Assembly: GCF_030373545.1 (NCBI RefSeq)
Contig: NZ_JAUDCO010000001.1
Location: forward strand, 248,001-312,000
Reading direction: 5' to 3'
Origin: Collinsella tanakaei
GTDB taxonomy: Bacteria > Actinomycetota > Coriobacteriia > Coriobacteriales > Coriobacteriaceae
Length of the DNA: 64,000 bases
Positions 1-7,454 of this stretch are shown piece after piece. The notes under the pieces are model-generated. The model saw nothing but the letters and a program-made list of their open reading frames with translations. It was not told the DNA's origin and did not search any database. Made by a program: the position numbers and the translations under genes. The first letter of the stretch is position 1. Each line of letters begins with the position of its first letter.

Positions 1-598
1 CGTACATGGTCAACAGCACACCGAATGTATCGAGACTCTTGTTGATACGCCCTTTCACCATCTTCATGGATTCAAGAAGTTTCGTTACGCCCTCAAGTGC
101 GTAGTACTCGCACTGAATGGGAATCAGGACGCTATCTGCAGCAGTCAACGCGTTGATGGTCAGAAGACCAAGCGATGGCGGGCAATCGATAAAGATGAAA
201 TCGAAGTCATCGACAACCGGAGCAAGAAGGTCCTTCAAACGCGTTTCACGCGCCATGGTGGAAACGAGTTCGATCTCTGCGCCTGCAAGCTGAATCGTTG
301 CTGGAACGACAAACACTTTTTTGCACTCGGTCGACTGAATGATGTCCTCAACCGGCACATCGTGAAGCAATGCATCGTACACGCAGTTCTCAAGCTGCTC
401 TTTTTCGATACCAAAACCGCTGGTTGTATTTCCCTGCGGGTCAAAATCAACCACAAGCACCTTATACTTCAATTCGCTGAGTGCGGCAGCGAGATTCACA
501 GCGGTTGTAGACTTACCTACCCCGCCTTTTTGGTTGATTATTGCGATAATGCGTGTGTCGATACCAGTTTTCGAACGCTTAACGTCGCGAAAGCCCAC
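1..598 (-). CDS. parA: ParA/Soj chromosome-partitioning ATPase (3' end outside window)
   Basis: MinD/ParA-type ATPase that works with ParB and parS to segregate the origin and modulate DnaA. About 199 codons are visible; the C-terminus runs off the left edge. The deviant Walker A motif (NQKGGVGKSTT) lies near residues 22-32 and the Walker B region (FIFIDCPPS) near 134-142, followed by the SLGLLTINAL segment typical of Soj. The start chosen is GTG at 598, because GGAGGG (603-608) precedes it at normal spacing and there is no in-frame ATG nearer the Walker box. ParB would be expected just left of the window. Three parS sites lie immediately upstream, which fits a parA-parB locus. Identification is secure. 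Confidence 0.95.
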   Translation of the reverse strand, partial: MGFRDVKRSKTGIDTRIIAIINQKGGVGKSTTAVNLAAALSELKYKVLVVDFDPQGNTTSGFGIEKEQLENCVYDALLHDVPVEDIIQSTECKKVFVVPATIQLAGAEIELVSTMARETRLKDLLAPVVDDFDFIFIDCPPSLGLLTINALTAADSVLIPIQCEYYALEGVTKLLESMKMVKGRINKSLDTFGVLLTMY

Positions 599-644
599 TT
601 CACCCTCCAATAGTTCAAATATGCTTCATTCCGGAGTGAATCAA

Positions 645-660
645 TGTTTCACGTGAAACA
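645..660. promoter_or_regulatory. parS: parS site 1
   Basis: Perfect 16-bp palindrome TGTTTCACGTGAAACA, identical to the classical bacterial parS (ParB-binding) consensus, in the parA upstream region. Confidence 0.93.
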
Positions 661-684
661 CGACCGTGTCTCACGCTCTCATTA

Positions 685-700
685 TGTTTCACGTGAAACG
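685..700. promoter_or_regulatory. parS: parS site 2
   Basis: TGTTTCACGTGAAACG, one terminal mismatch to the parS consensus, 24 bp beyond site 1. Confidence 0.88.
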
Positions 701-820
701 TCCATGCAAGATTGAATATGAGAAAACTTACGACTGTCTCGAATGCAGCTGATAAGAGATAACGGAATGAAAGACATCGACTGTATGAAAGGAAGCTTGC
801 TATCTATATATTGACGCAAT

Positions 821-855
821 AAAAAGGGCTCGGATCCAAGCCTGAAACCGAGCCC
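821..855 (-). terminator. Intrinsic terminator downstream of rsmG
   Basis: Read leftward, an 8-bp stem (GGGCTCGG at 826-833 pairing with CCGAGCCC at 848-855) is followed by TTTTTATT. It closes the rsmG transcript and separates it from parA. Confidence 0.85.
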
Positions 856-898
856 TACTTATATATATGTGGAAGAGGTATCTTAGTGGGAATAACAG

Positions 899-914
899 TG
901 TTTCACGTGAAACA
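899..914. promoter_or_regulatory. parS: parS site 3
   Basis: Perfect TGTTTCACGTGAAACA abutting the rsmG stop codon. With sites 1 and 2 this makes a three-site parS cluster within 270 bp. Confidence 0.93.
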
Positions 915-1685
915 TCAGGCCAACGGCTTCCGTTTCGCCACCCCAGCAGCACGAGGAAGCTTAAGCGACGGCTCAGCAGTCTTAACAAAAGACAGAAGCT
1001 CTCGATGTCCAAGGTCACGAGGAAGATCGAAGGAGATATGCTGATTGAGCGTCAGCCCACAGATCTCTGCGGCGCGCAAGCCGGCCTCAAGCTCCTGAGA
1101 ATCAAGCTGACCCTTGGACACCAAAAGGGACCCGTCCTGCTTCAAGAGCGGCGTGGCGTATTCAATCAAGATGGGCAGCGACGCCATCGCACGTGCCATC
1201 ACATGAGCGAACTCACCCTTATGGTCACCGGCGTAATGCTCGACGCGCGCATGAGCAAACTGAAGCCCATCGAGATGGAGGGCATCAGCGATAGCAGCAA
1301 CCGCCTTGACCTTCTTCCCTACCGAATCGAGTAAGACGCCAGACAAATTCGTCAGCACATGGAAAGGAATACCGGGGAACCCAGCACCAGTTCCCATATC
1401 GAGGAACCGACCTTCAGACTCATGAGTCAACAGACCGAAGAGCAGTGAGTCGAGAATATGAAGCACCAGGGCGTCGTGCAGATCGGTGATGCGGGTGAGG
1501 TTGATAAAGTCATTAATCTGCTCAACATAGAGCAGGTGCCCAACAAGCGTCTCGAGGTCTACACGTGAGACCTCGAGCTCAGTATCGGATACAAGCATCG
1601 CAAGCTCGTCGGTCAAAGACACGATCAACCCCTGCTGGTCATCCAGAGAAGTCAGAATAATAGGGCGTTCGGCATGTTGAGACAT
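915..1685 (-). CDS. rsmG: 16S rRNA (guanine527-N7)-methyltransferase RsmG (GidB)
   Basis: Cytoplasmic SAM-dependent methyltransferase that makes m7G527 in 16S rRNA; loss of this family is known to give low-level streptomycin resistance. The SAM-binding glycine motif FLDMGTGAGFPGIP lies near residues 94-107, preceded by the family segment NLTRITD and followed by the RAMASLPIL segment and a C-terminal KLPRAAG block. ATG at 1685 is preferred over the TTG one codon upstream because AGAGG then sits at the usual six-base spacing. The protein has about 256 residues, normal for the family. A terminator at 1788-1812 separates it from jag, so it probably has its own promoter in 1686-1787. Confidence 0.95.
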   Translation of the reverse strand: MSQHAERPIILTSLDDQQGLIVSLTDELAMLVSDTELEVSRVDLETLVGHLLYVEQINDFINLTRITDLHDALVLHILDSLLFGLLTHESEGRFLDMGTGAGFPGIPFHVLTNLSGVLLDSVGKKVKAVAAIADALHLDGLQFAHARVEHYAGDHKGEFAHVMARAMASLPILIEYATPLLKQDGSLLVSKGQLDSQELEAGLRAAEICGLTLNQHISFDLPRDLGHRELLSFVKTAEPSLKLPRAAGVAKRKPLA

Positions 1686-1783
1686 CAAGCACCTCTTTGC
1701 TCAATCGTGACTGAAATCAGTGTATCAAGAATGTGAGTCAGAACATCGCGTAGTGCACATGCCGACTCAAAGACAGAGGATAT

Positions 1784-1812
1784 AAAAAGAGGGTGGGACG
1801 AACCCACCCTCT
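1784..1812 (-). terminator. Intrinsic terminator downstream of jag
   Basis: Ten-bp GC-rich stem (1788-1797 with 1803-1812, five-base loop) followed, read leftward, by a T run. It ends the rpmH-to-jag transcript. Confidence 0.88.
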
Positions 1813-1835
1813 AGCAGCATCGTATGTCAGAAACC

Positions 1836-2390
1836 CTACAGCACCGTGATGACCACACGGCGCTCGGGATCGCTGCCCTCGGAGTGCGTATCTACGCGGT
1901 CGTTGTCGCGCAGAGCGATGTGCACGAGACGGCGCTCGTAGGCGCTCATCGGAGGCAGGCTCACGGAGCTGTGCTGACGGACAGCACGTGAAGCCGCGGA
2001 GTGAGCCATAGAGATAACCTTGTCGTGACGACGGCTCTTATAGCCCTCGACATCGACAGCGACCGGATAGCGGAAGCCAAGCTTGCGGCTGACGAGCAGC
2101 GAGAAGATGGTCTGCAGCGACTCGAGCGTGCGGCCATGGCGACCGATGAGCACAGCAAGGTCGGGAGCGGTCACGTCGAGGATCAGCTCCCCCTCATCGC
2201 CCTCGTACTCGTCGATCGGGGTCTCGCGGGCATCAAAGAAGGAGAGCAGGTCGCGCAGGACAGACACCGCAACATCAGCGATCGTGTCGAGTTCCTCGTC
2301 GGTCAGCTCCTCGCCGGCCTTATAGCGCTCAGCAATAGCGGTGAACTCACCCGCCGGAGCCTCTTCGACCTCTTGAATCTCTTCAGACAT
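1836..2390 (-). CDS. jag: Jag/KhpB RNA-binding protein (KH-R3H)
   Basis: RNA-binding protein of the Jag (SpoIIIJ-associated, KhpB) family, which acts with KhpA on mRNAs linked to cell division and envelope growth. The order is an acidic N-terminal segment, a KH domain with the GxxG-like loop IGRHG near residues 82-86, and an R3H domain whose RRLVH (Rx3H) signature lies near 153-157. The Met at 2390 is preferred over an upstream in-frame ATG at 2402 because GGAG lies six bases before it. The 184-residue length is normal. It follows yidC by 50 bp, the usual arrangement, and is the last gene of the leftward ribosome/membrane-insertion operon. Confidence 0.93.
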   Translation of the reverse strand: MSEEIQEVEEAPAGEFTAIAERYKAGEELTDEELDTIADVAVSVLRDLLSFFDARETPIDEYEGDEGELILDVTAPDLAVLIGRHGRTLESLQTIFSLLVSRKLGFRYPVAVDVEGYKSRRHDKVISMAHSAASRAVRQHSSVSLPPMSAYERRLVHIALRDNDRVDTHSEGSDPERRVVITVL

Positions 2391-2440
2391 GGCACACTCC
2401 ATTAGTTAGGTACCTAATAACCTGTCAGAACGGCAGGTCG

Positions 2441-3211
2441 TTACTTCTTCTTGTGCGGACGCTGCTTGCGCTCGCGGCGGACGACGTCGACCTCGATCGG
2501 AGCGTTCTTCATGCGCTCCTCCTCCTCGGCCTTCGCCTTCTCGATGACCTTCTGGGTCACGAACAGCTGCTGGGCAACCTGCCACGCGGAGGAGACGTCG
2601 TAGTACAGCAGAACGCCGGCGGGGAGGCCCCAGCCGATCCAGAGCATCATGACAGACATGACGACGGCCATCATGCGCATGGTGGACGCCTGCTCGCCGG
2701 TCTGGTTGCGGGACATGTAGATCTGCGGGATGAGCGTCAGGACCGCAAACAGGATGAGGGCAATCAGGTACGGAAGAGCGACCTCGATACCCTCGCCAAA
2801 CGTCGCGGACGCGGACGTGGTCAGGTCGGGCAGGATGCTGTAGAACGAGAAGTTCTCGCCCGAGAAGTAGTTCGGCAGGTTGTTGAGCAGCGTGAACAGC
2901 GCAAACAGGATGGGCATCTGGATGAGCAGAGGCAGGCAGCTACCGAACGGGTTGAACTTGTTCTCAGAGTAGAACTTCTGCATCTCCTCAGCCTGACGCT
3001 GGGGATCATCGGCGTAGCGCTCCTGGATCTCCTGCATCTTGGGCTGCAGGACCTGCATGCGCGCCGTGGAGCGCGAAGACTTGATCATCAGCGGCGTCAG
3101 AAGCAGACGGACGATGACGACCAGGATGATGATGGACAGGCCCCAGTCCACCGCGAAGCCCTGAATAAGCCTCAAGACCTGGAAGAGGATGTTGACGATC
3201 CAGTCCCACAT
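2441..3211 (-). CDS. yidC: Membrane protein insertase YidC/OxaA
   Basis: Polytopic insertase that integrates proteins into the cytoplasmic membrane, alone or with SecYEG. It is the short Gram-positive type (256 residues, no large periplasmic domain). Visible features are an N-terminal hydrophobic segment (IIILVVIVRLLLTPL), the cytoplasmic hairpin rich in MQEIQERY-like residues, the FNPFGSCLPLLIQMPILFAL signature block, two or three further membrane segments, and a basic C-terminal tail ending HKKK. The start at 3211 has GGAGG at nine-base spacing; the longer in-frame extension upstream overlaps yidD and is rejected. The Arg in the hydrophilic groove (VIVRLLL) is present. It follows yidD and precedes jag. 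Confidence 0.95.
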   Translation of the reverse strand: MWDWIVNILFQVLRLIQGFAVDWGLSIIILVVIVRLLLTPLMIKSSRSTARMQVLQPKMQEIQERYADDPQRQAEEMQKFYSENKFNPFGSCLPLLIQMPILFALFTLLNNLPNYFSGENFSFYSILPDLTTSASATFGEGIEVALPYLIALILFAVLTLIPQIYMSRNQTGEQASTMRMMAVVMSVMMLWIGWGLPAGVLLYYDVSSAWQVAQQLFVTQKVIEKAKAEEEERMKNAPIEVDVVRRERKQRPHKKK

Positions 3212-3242
3212 GTGAATAAACCTCCGAAATAAGCAGCGCGCC

Positions 3243-3485
3243 CTACGGTACGGGGTCGTACCCGCCGGCGCGCCATGGATTGCAGCGCACAATACGTCGC
3301 AAACCGAGCCAGCAGCCCTTGATTACGCCGTATCTCGAGATTGCCTCGACAGCATATTGCGAGCAGGTCGGCGTGTAGATACATGACGCGGGCAGCAGCG
3401 GGGAAAGGTACCGTTGGTAAAAGCGCACCGCAGCGACGGCAAGACGTCGCGGCAGGTGCGCCAAAGAGGTGCCTTTATATTCCAT
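3243..3485 (-). CDS. yidD: Membrane protein insertion efficiency factor YidD
   Basis: Small (80 residues) membrane-associated protein encoded between rnpA and yidC in most bacteria; it aids YidC-dependent insertion. The conserved core with TPTCSQYA and the C-terminal [14 protein letters not shown] are present. The chosen ATG at 3485 lies inside the 3' end of rnpA (11-bp overlap), indicating translational coupling; a much longer in-frame N-terminal extension is only the shadow of rnpA. Confidence 0.94.
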   Translation of the reverse strand: MEYKGTSLAHLPRRLAVAAVRFYQRYLSPLLPASCIYTPTCSQYAVEAISRYGVIKGCWLGLRRIVRCNPWRAGGYDPVP

Positions 3486-3807
3486 CGATGCCCGCCCGCT
3501 TGCACAGCGACCTGAGCGCAGATTGCATCTCGTCGGGTGAGGACGTCTTGGTCTTGCGAGTCGCGAACAAGATGACGTCAAACCCCTCGCGCGGGAACGC
3601 ACAGGCACGTGCGGCCTCGCGCAGGACGCGCTTCGATCGATTGCGAACCACCGCGCAGCCGAGTCGCTTTGCGGCAACGAAGGCGACCCTTCCGGAATCG
3701 CCTTCGTCTACGGAGTCGCACACGATCATGCGCATCAGGGGATGCTTGAAACTTTTCCCCTGGTGGAAGACGCGCTCGAAGTCCTGATGAGACTTGATCG
3801 TCCTCAT
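3475..3807 (-). CDS. rnpA: Ribonuclease P protein component
   Basis: Protein subunit of RNase P, which removes 5' leaders from tRNA precursors with the rnpB RNA. Its 110 residues include the family helix [13 protein letters not shown] near residues 55-67, which contacts the catalytic RNA, plus the N-terminal F-x-x-V-F-x-x-G-K-S-F segment. The start at 3807 has no good Shine-Dalgarno motif and lies 15 bp from the rpmH stop, so translation is probably coupled to rpmH. The 3' end overlaps yidD. Confidence 0.94.
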   Translation of the reverse strand: MRTIKSHQDFERVFHQGKSFKHPLMRMIVCDSVDEGDSGRVAFVAAKRLGCAVVRNRSKRVLREAARACAFPREGFDVILFATRKTKTSSPDEMQSALRSLCKRAGIDGI

Positions 3808-3822
3808 GCGAGATGCATGCGA

Positions 3823-3966
3823 TTATTTATCGCTAACGGTGAGGCGATGACGACCCTTGGCACGACGACGAGCGAGCACGGCACGGCCGCCCTTGGTGGC
3901 CATACGGGCGCGGAAGCCGTGAGTCTTGGCGCGCTTGCGCTTGTTGGGCTGATACGTACGCTTCAT
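3823..3966 (-). CDS. rpmH: 50S ribosomal protein L34
   Basis: 47-residue basic ribosomal protein beginning [18 protein letters not shown], the hallmark L34 sequence. GGAGG lies nine bases before the ATG at 3966. It is the first gene of the leftward rpmH-rnpA-yidD-yidC-jag operon and is driven by a strong promoter at 4030-4059. Confidence 0.97.
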   Translation of the reverse strand: MKRTYQPNKRKRAKTHGFRARMATKGGRAVLARRRAKGRHRLTVSDK

Positions 3967-4029
3967 GGTAGATGTCCTCCTGCTACATTTAGTGTGCTGT
4001 ACGCACGATATAGACACGTGAGCTTTCAG

Positions 4030-4059
4030 ATTGTAGGGAATGTAGTGCGCGAATGTCAA
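4030..4059 (-). promoter_or_regulatory. rpmH operon promoter
   Basis: Read leftward, TTGACA (4054-4059), an 18-bp spacer and TACAAT (4030-4035): near-consensus housekeeping -35/-10 about 65 bp before the rpmH start. Confidence 0.8.
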
Positions 4060-4149
4060 TGAAAGAGCGCTGAAAGCACGCAACCTTTTCACCGAGAGCG
4101 CATAACCGTTGAGGCACACCTATGCGGCCTCAAATCCTTTCAGAATCTT

Positions 4150-4250
4150 TCACCGACTTTTCCACAGGTTACGTTGAAAGTGTTAATAACTTTTCAGCGC
4201 TTTTCTGAACTTTTCAACAGATTGGGAAAAGTTGTTGAAAACTGCGCGGC
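4150..4250. other. oriC: oriC, left half (DnaA-box cluster upstream of the GHKL-dnaA unit)
   Basis: AT-richer 100-bp patch with DnaA-box-like 9-mers: TTTTCCACA at 4158-4166, TTTTCAACA at 4211-4219, and the reverse complement of TTTTCAACA at 4233-4241. Genes diverge here (rpmH leftward, dnaA rightward), as expected at a replication origin. The rest of 3967-4306 holds the rpmH promoter and the upstream region of the GHKL gene; a TATCCT at 4265-4270 could be part of that gene's promoter but lacks a well-spaced -35. Confidence 0.7.
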
Positions 4251-4306
4251 GGGGCGGGCGATGCTATCCTGTAAGGACTTGAACCCCTCATAGATTGCGA
4301 TGCTCC

Positions 4307-5554
4307 ATGTCGGATGACTTCTACCCGTTTGTAGACTCGGGAGACCCCGCTCCCGACAACGCCCATCTGACGGGCGTGTCGGACGCGCTTGCGGCAGACG
4401 GCGGCACTACGCAGGAGACATCCCCTCAGCCGGACGCCGAGCGGGCGAGCTACGCCACCCGCATCGCCGTGTACGACGACATGCTCTCCACGCCGCGCGT
4501 CATCGTGGTGTCGCCCAAGGACGTGCGCACTTATCTGGAGGAGATCACCAACACCGTCTATCGCTGCATGAAGGAGCAGGGCGGCGGCATCTCCCTCATG
4601 GTCATCCGCGAGATTGTGGAAAACTTCATCCACGCCGACTTCGTCGAGCCCATCATCTCCATCCTGGACGACGGCAACACCATCCGCTTTGCCGACCAGG
4701 GACCGGGCATCGACGACAAGGAGCGGGCGTTTGAGTTCGGTGTCACGAGCGCCGACCGCAACCAGAAGCGCTACATCCGCGGCACGGGCGCGGGTTTTCC
4801 CATGGTCCAGCAGTATCTGGAAAACGCCGGCGGCGCCATATCGATCGAGGACAACCTCCATCAGGGCACCGTGGTGACGGTGACGATCGACCCGGTCCGC
4901 GCCGGCGAGGTCGAGGCGGCAGCAGCCCGCGGAGCGGCGGTCCGCAGCTCGCATGCACACGACGCACGCGGGGCTGCGCAGCCCGCCGCCGCGTCCGCGC
5001 AGGTCGCGCCCATGATGCCGCAGCAGACAGCCTACCCGACGGCCCAGCAGGCGTATCAGGCAGCCCAACAGCCGTACCCGGCGGCGCAGCAACCCTATCC
5101 GACAGGATGGGGATACCCCGGGGCCGGGGCCATGCCCGCCGCCCCACAGCCGTGGGGTGCCATGCCGAGCGCCGTGCCAGGTGCCGGAACGCCTTGGGGC
5201 GTCGAGGGCGGCGCGCAGCCGTGGGGCGCGGCGGCACCGGCGCAGGCATGGGGAGCCGCCCCCAGCGCGGGCGCCATGCCGGGCGCACCCGTACCGTCAG
5301 CGACGCGGGCCGGCGTATACGTCTCCGAGCGCGGCGCGCAGGCCCTCTCCTACCTCGCCGCGGGCGGCAGCGCCGGACCGACGGACCTCGCCGGGACTTT
5401 CGGCTCGTCTGCGCCCACGTGGTCGCGCGAACTCAAGGCGCTGGCGCAAAGCGGTCTGGTGGTAAAGCACGGCCAGAAATGGTTTGCCACCGAGGCGGGC
5501 GGCGCGTGGATTCGCCAGCAGCACACGGAAGGCGGAGAGGTGACCCATGGATAA
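4307..5554 (+). CDS. GHKL (histidine-kinase-type) ATPase fused to a C-terminal winged helix, coupled to dnaA
   Basis: 415-residue protein of unknown function. Residues about 60-195 form a stand-alone GHKL ATP-binding domain: N box REIVENFIHADF near 101-112, G1 box DQGPGI near 130-135, G2 box GTGAGFP near 159-165. No dimerisation/phosphoacceptor domain or membrane segment is seen. A long Ala/Pro/Gln/Tyr/Trp-rich linker (about 215-330) with repeated QQPYP and QPWG motifs follows, then a C-terminal segment (about 335-405) that looks like a winged-helix DNA-binding domain. The ATG at 4307 is chosen over an upstream TTG (4295); neither has a clear ribosome site. The 3' end overlaps dnaA by 8 bp, so the two are almost certainly cotranslated. 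It could be an RsbW-like anti-factor, but no partner is visible here. I do not assign a function. Confidence 0.8.
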   Translation: MSDDFYPFVDSGDPAPDNAHLTGVSDALAADGGTTQETSPQPDAERASYATRIAVYDDMLSTPRVIVVSPKDVRTYLEEITNTVYRCMKEQGGGISLMVIREIVENFIHADFVEPIISILDDGNTIRFADQGPGIDDKERAFEFGVTSADRNQKRYIRGTGAGFPMVQQYLENAGGAISIEDNLHQGTVVTVTIDPVRAGEVEAAAARGAAVRSSHAHDARGAAQPAAASAQVAPMMPQQTAYPTAQQAYQAAQQPYPAAQQPYPTGWGYPGAGAMPAAPQPWGAMPSAVPGAGTPWGVEGGAQPWGAAAPAQAWGAAPSAGAMPGAPVPSATRAGVYVSERGAQALSYLAAGGSAGPTDLAGTFGSSAPTWSRELKALAQSGLVVKHGQKWFATEAGGAWIRQQHTEGGEVTHG

Positions 5555-7214
5555 CGAAGCGAGGCTTCTGCTCGACGACGCGATCGCGTGCTGCCAGCGC
5601 GACGGGCTCGACGCGCGCCTTATCAATATGCTCGCGAGCGCACGGGCGCTCACGCTGACCGAAGACGCCCTCACCATCGAGGCGCCGAGCCGGTTTGCCT
5701 ACTCCTACCTGGTTAAACAGCGGGACGTCATCGAGCGCTACCTCTCTGAGATTGCGTTTGCGCAGCTCGCGCTCAACGTGACCGTGCCGGAGGCACCCGC
5801 GGGCACCCCCACGTCGCGCACGGAGGCCGTGCCGGCCGCAGCAGAGGGAGCCGCCGAGGCCACCGCGACGGCGGGCAGTACCGCACCGGCGCGCCATGCG
5901 GGGCCGCTGCTCGCCGATACGCGCGAGGCGGCGGACCGCAAGGTCAACGTGACCAAGACCATGTCCGAGGCCGATTTCCGCACCATGATGGAGCGGATGA
6001 AGCAGGACGGCGGCACGGGCGCGAGCGCGGGACCTGCCGCACCGGCCCCCGCACCGGCCGAACCTGCCGCCCCGAGCGCAGCCGAGGATGCGACCGAGTA
6101 CCCGTCGGTCGGCGTCAACTCCAAATTCACCTTCGACAACTTCGTGCTCGGCGACGAGAACCGCCACGCCTACCAGTCCGCCGCGCGCTTCGCGGCCTTT
6201 GCGGACGAGCCGGGGCAGTGCACGAGCCTGTTCATCTACGGCAACTCGGGCCTGGGCAAGACCCACCTGCTGTTTGCCATCAAAAACTACCTGGCGGCGG
6301 AAAAGCCCTACATTCGCGTGAAGTACGCCAACAGCCAGGCCTATATCGACGACTACATGCGCGACCTGGGAGCCCAGCGCGGCCCCGGCGAGCCGATCAT
6401 GCGCGAGTACCGCACCGCGGACGTGCTGATCATCGACGATATCCAAAACATCATCGGCCGCCAGGCCTCCATCGAGTTCTTCTTCCAGCTGGTCGACGAG
6501 TTCATCCGCGAGAACAAGAAGATCGTCATCGCGAGCGACCGCGCGCCCAAGAAACTCGGCATGGACGAGCGCCTGACGAGCCGCTTCAACTCGGGCATGC
6601 TCTGCCTGGTGTCCGAGCCGAGCTTTGAGACCAAGTACCGCATCCTCAAGTACTACTACGAGAACATGATCTGCTCGGCGACGAACGTCCCGGCAAGCGC
6701 CGGCGACCTGTCAATTCTGGACGGCATCGCGCTCGAGGAGGGCAAGCTGACCGACGACCACCTGCGCCACATGGCCGAGATCTCGGGCAACAACATCCGC
6801 GAGCTCGAGAGCTTCTGTGAGCGATGCGCCGGACTCTCCTTCGAGAAGGAGCAGGCGGGGCGCGAGCTCACCGCGACCGACATCGACGCGATCGCCGACG
6901 AGTACTTCGACACCGCCCACAAGGTTGTGCGCGTCGAGACGATCCAAAGTGTCGTCGAGGAGTTCTACCATGTGAGCCACGAGGATATGATCGGCCGTAA
7001 GCGCTCGAAGAACATCGTGTTCCCGCGCCACGTGGCCACCTACCTCGTCAACTCGATGTGCGAGATGTCGCTCAAGGCGGTCGGCGCGGCGTTTGGACGC
7101 GACCACACCACCGTCATCCACAGCATCGAGAAGGTCGAGACCAAGATGAAGGAGGATGCCCGCTTTAAGGAAGAGATCCAGCAGCTCAAGAACATCATCC
7201 TCATCAAGTCGTGA
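5547..7214 (+). CDS. dnaA: Chromosomal replication initiator DnaA
   Basis: AAA+ initiator that binds DnaA boxes and opens oriC. The 555-residue protein has an N-terminal domain I (about 1-80), a long Ala/Glu/Pro-rich domain II (about 80-195), the AAA+ core with Walker A GNSGLGKTH near 233-241, Walker B VLIIDD near 294-299 and the Arg-finger segment LTSRF, and domain IV ending with the DnaA-box-binding signature GRDHTTVIH. Several core positions differ from textbook DnaA, matching the non-canonical TTTTC(C/A)ACA boxes around it. It overlaps the preceding GHKL gene by 8 bp and is flanked by the two halves of oriC. Confidence 0.97.
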   Translation: MDNEARLLLDDAIACCQRDGLDARLINMLASARALTLTEDALTIEAPSRFAYSYLVKQRDVIERYLSEIAFAQLALNVTVPEAPAGTPTSRTEAVPAAAEGAAEATATAGSTAPARHAGPLLADTREAADRKVNVTKTMSEADFRTMMERMKQDGGTGASAGPAAPAPAPAEPAAPSAAEDATEYPSVGVNSKFTFDNFVLGDENRHAYQSAARFAAFADEPGQCTSLFIYGNSGLGKTHLLFAIKNYLAAEKPYIRVKYANSQAYIDDYMRDLGAQRGPGEPIMREYRTADVLIIDDIQNIIGRQASIEFFFQLVDEFIRENKKIVIASDRAPKKLGMDERLTSRFNSGMLCLVSEPSFETKYRILKYYYENMICSATNVPASAGDLSILDGIALEEGKLTDDHLRHMAEISGNNIRELESFCERCAGLSFEKEQAGRELTATDIDAIADEYFDTAHKVVRVETIQSVVEEFYHVSHEDMIGRKRSKNIVFPRHVATYLVNSMCEMSLKAVGAAFGRDHTTVIHSIEKVETKMKEDARFKEEIQQLKNIILIKS

Positions 7215-7445
7215 GCATGTTGAAAACTGTTGGAATAGGACGGGAAAAGATGTTGGAAAGCTCGCCGGCACCGTGGAAAGCAACCCCGAGCGATAGCGCC
7301 GGTGGAAAACATGGGGAGTTTTCCACAGCATGCCCGTGCGTCCGACAATATCCTGACGCAGGCAAAACGACAGTTTTCCACAGCGTCGACACGCTTATTA
7401 CTATTGTTTGTTAGATATATATACAGAAGATAGAAAAGAAGGGAC
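7215..7445. other. oriC: oriC, right half (dnaA-dnaN intergenic DnaA boxes and AT-rich element)
   Basis: Contains TTTTCCACA at 7319-7327 and 7374-7382, the reverse complement of TTTTCAACA at 7218-7226, and a one-mismatch reverse box at 7301-7309. It ends in an AT-rich stretch at about 7392-7440 (including TTAGATATATATAC) suited to duplex unwinding. The arrangement with dnaA between two box clusters resembles the bipartite oriC of Bacillus. Confidence 0.78.
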
Positions 7446-7454
7446 CCGAAGGAC

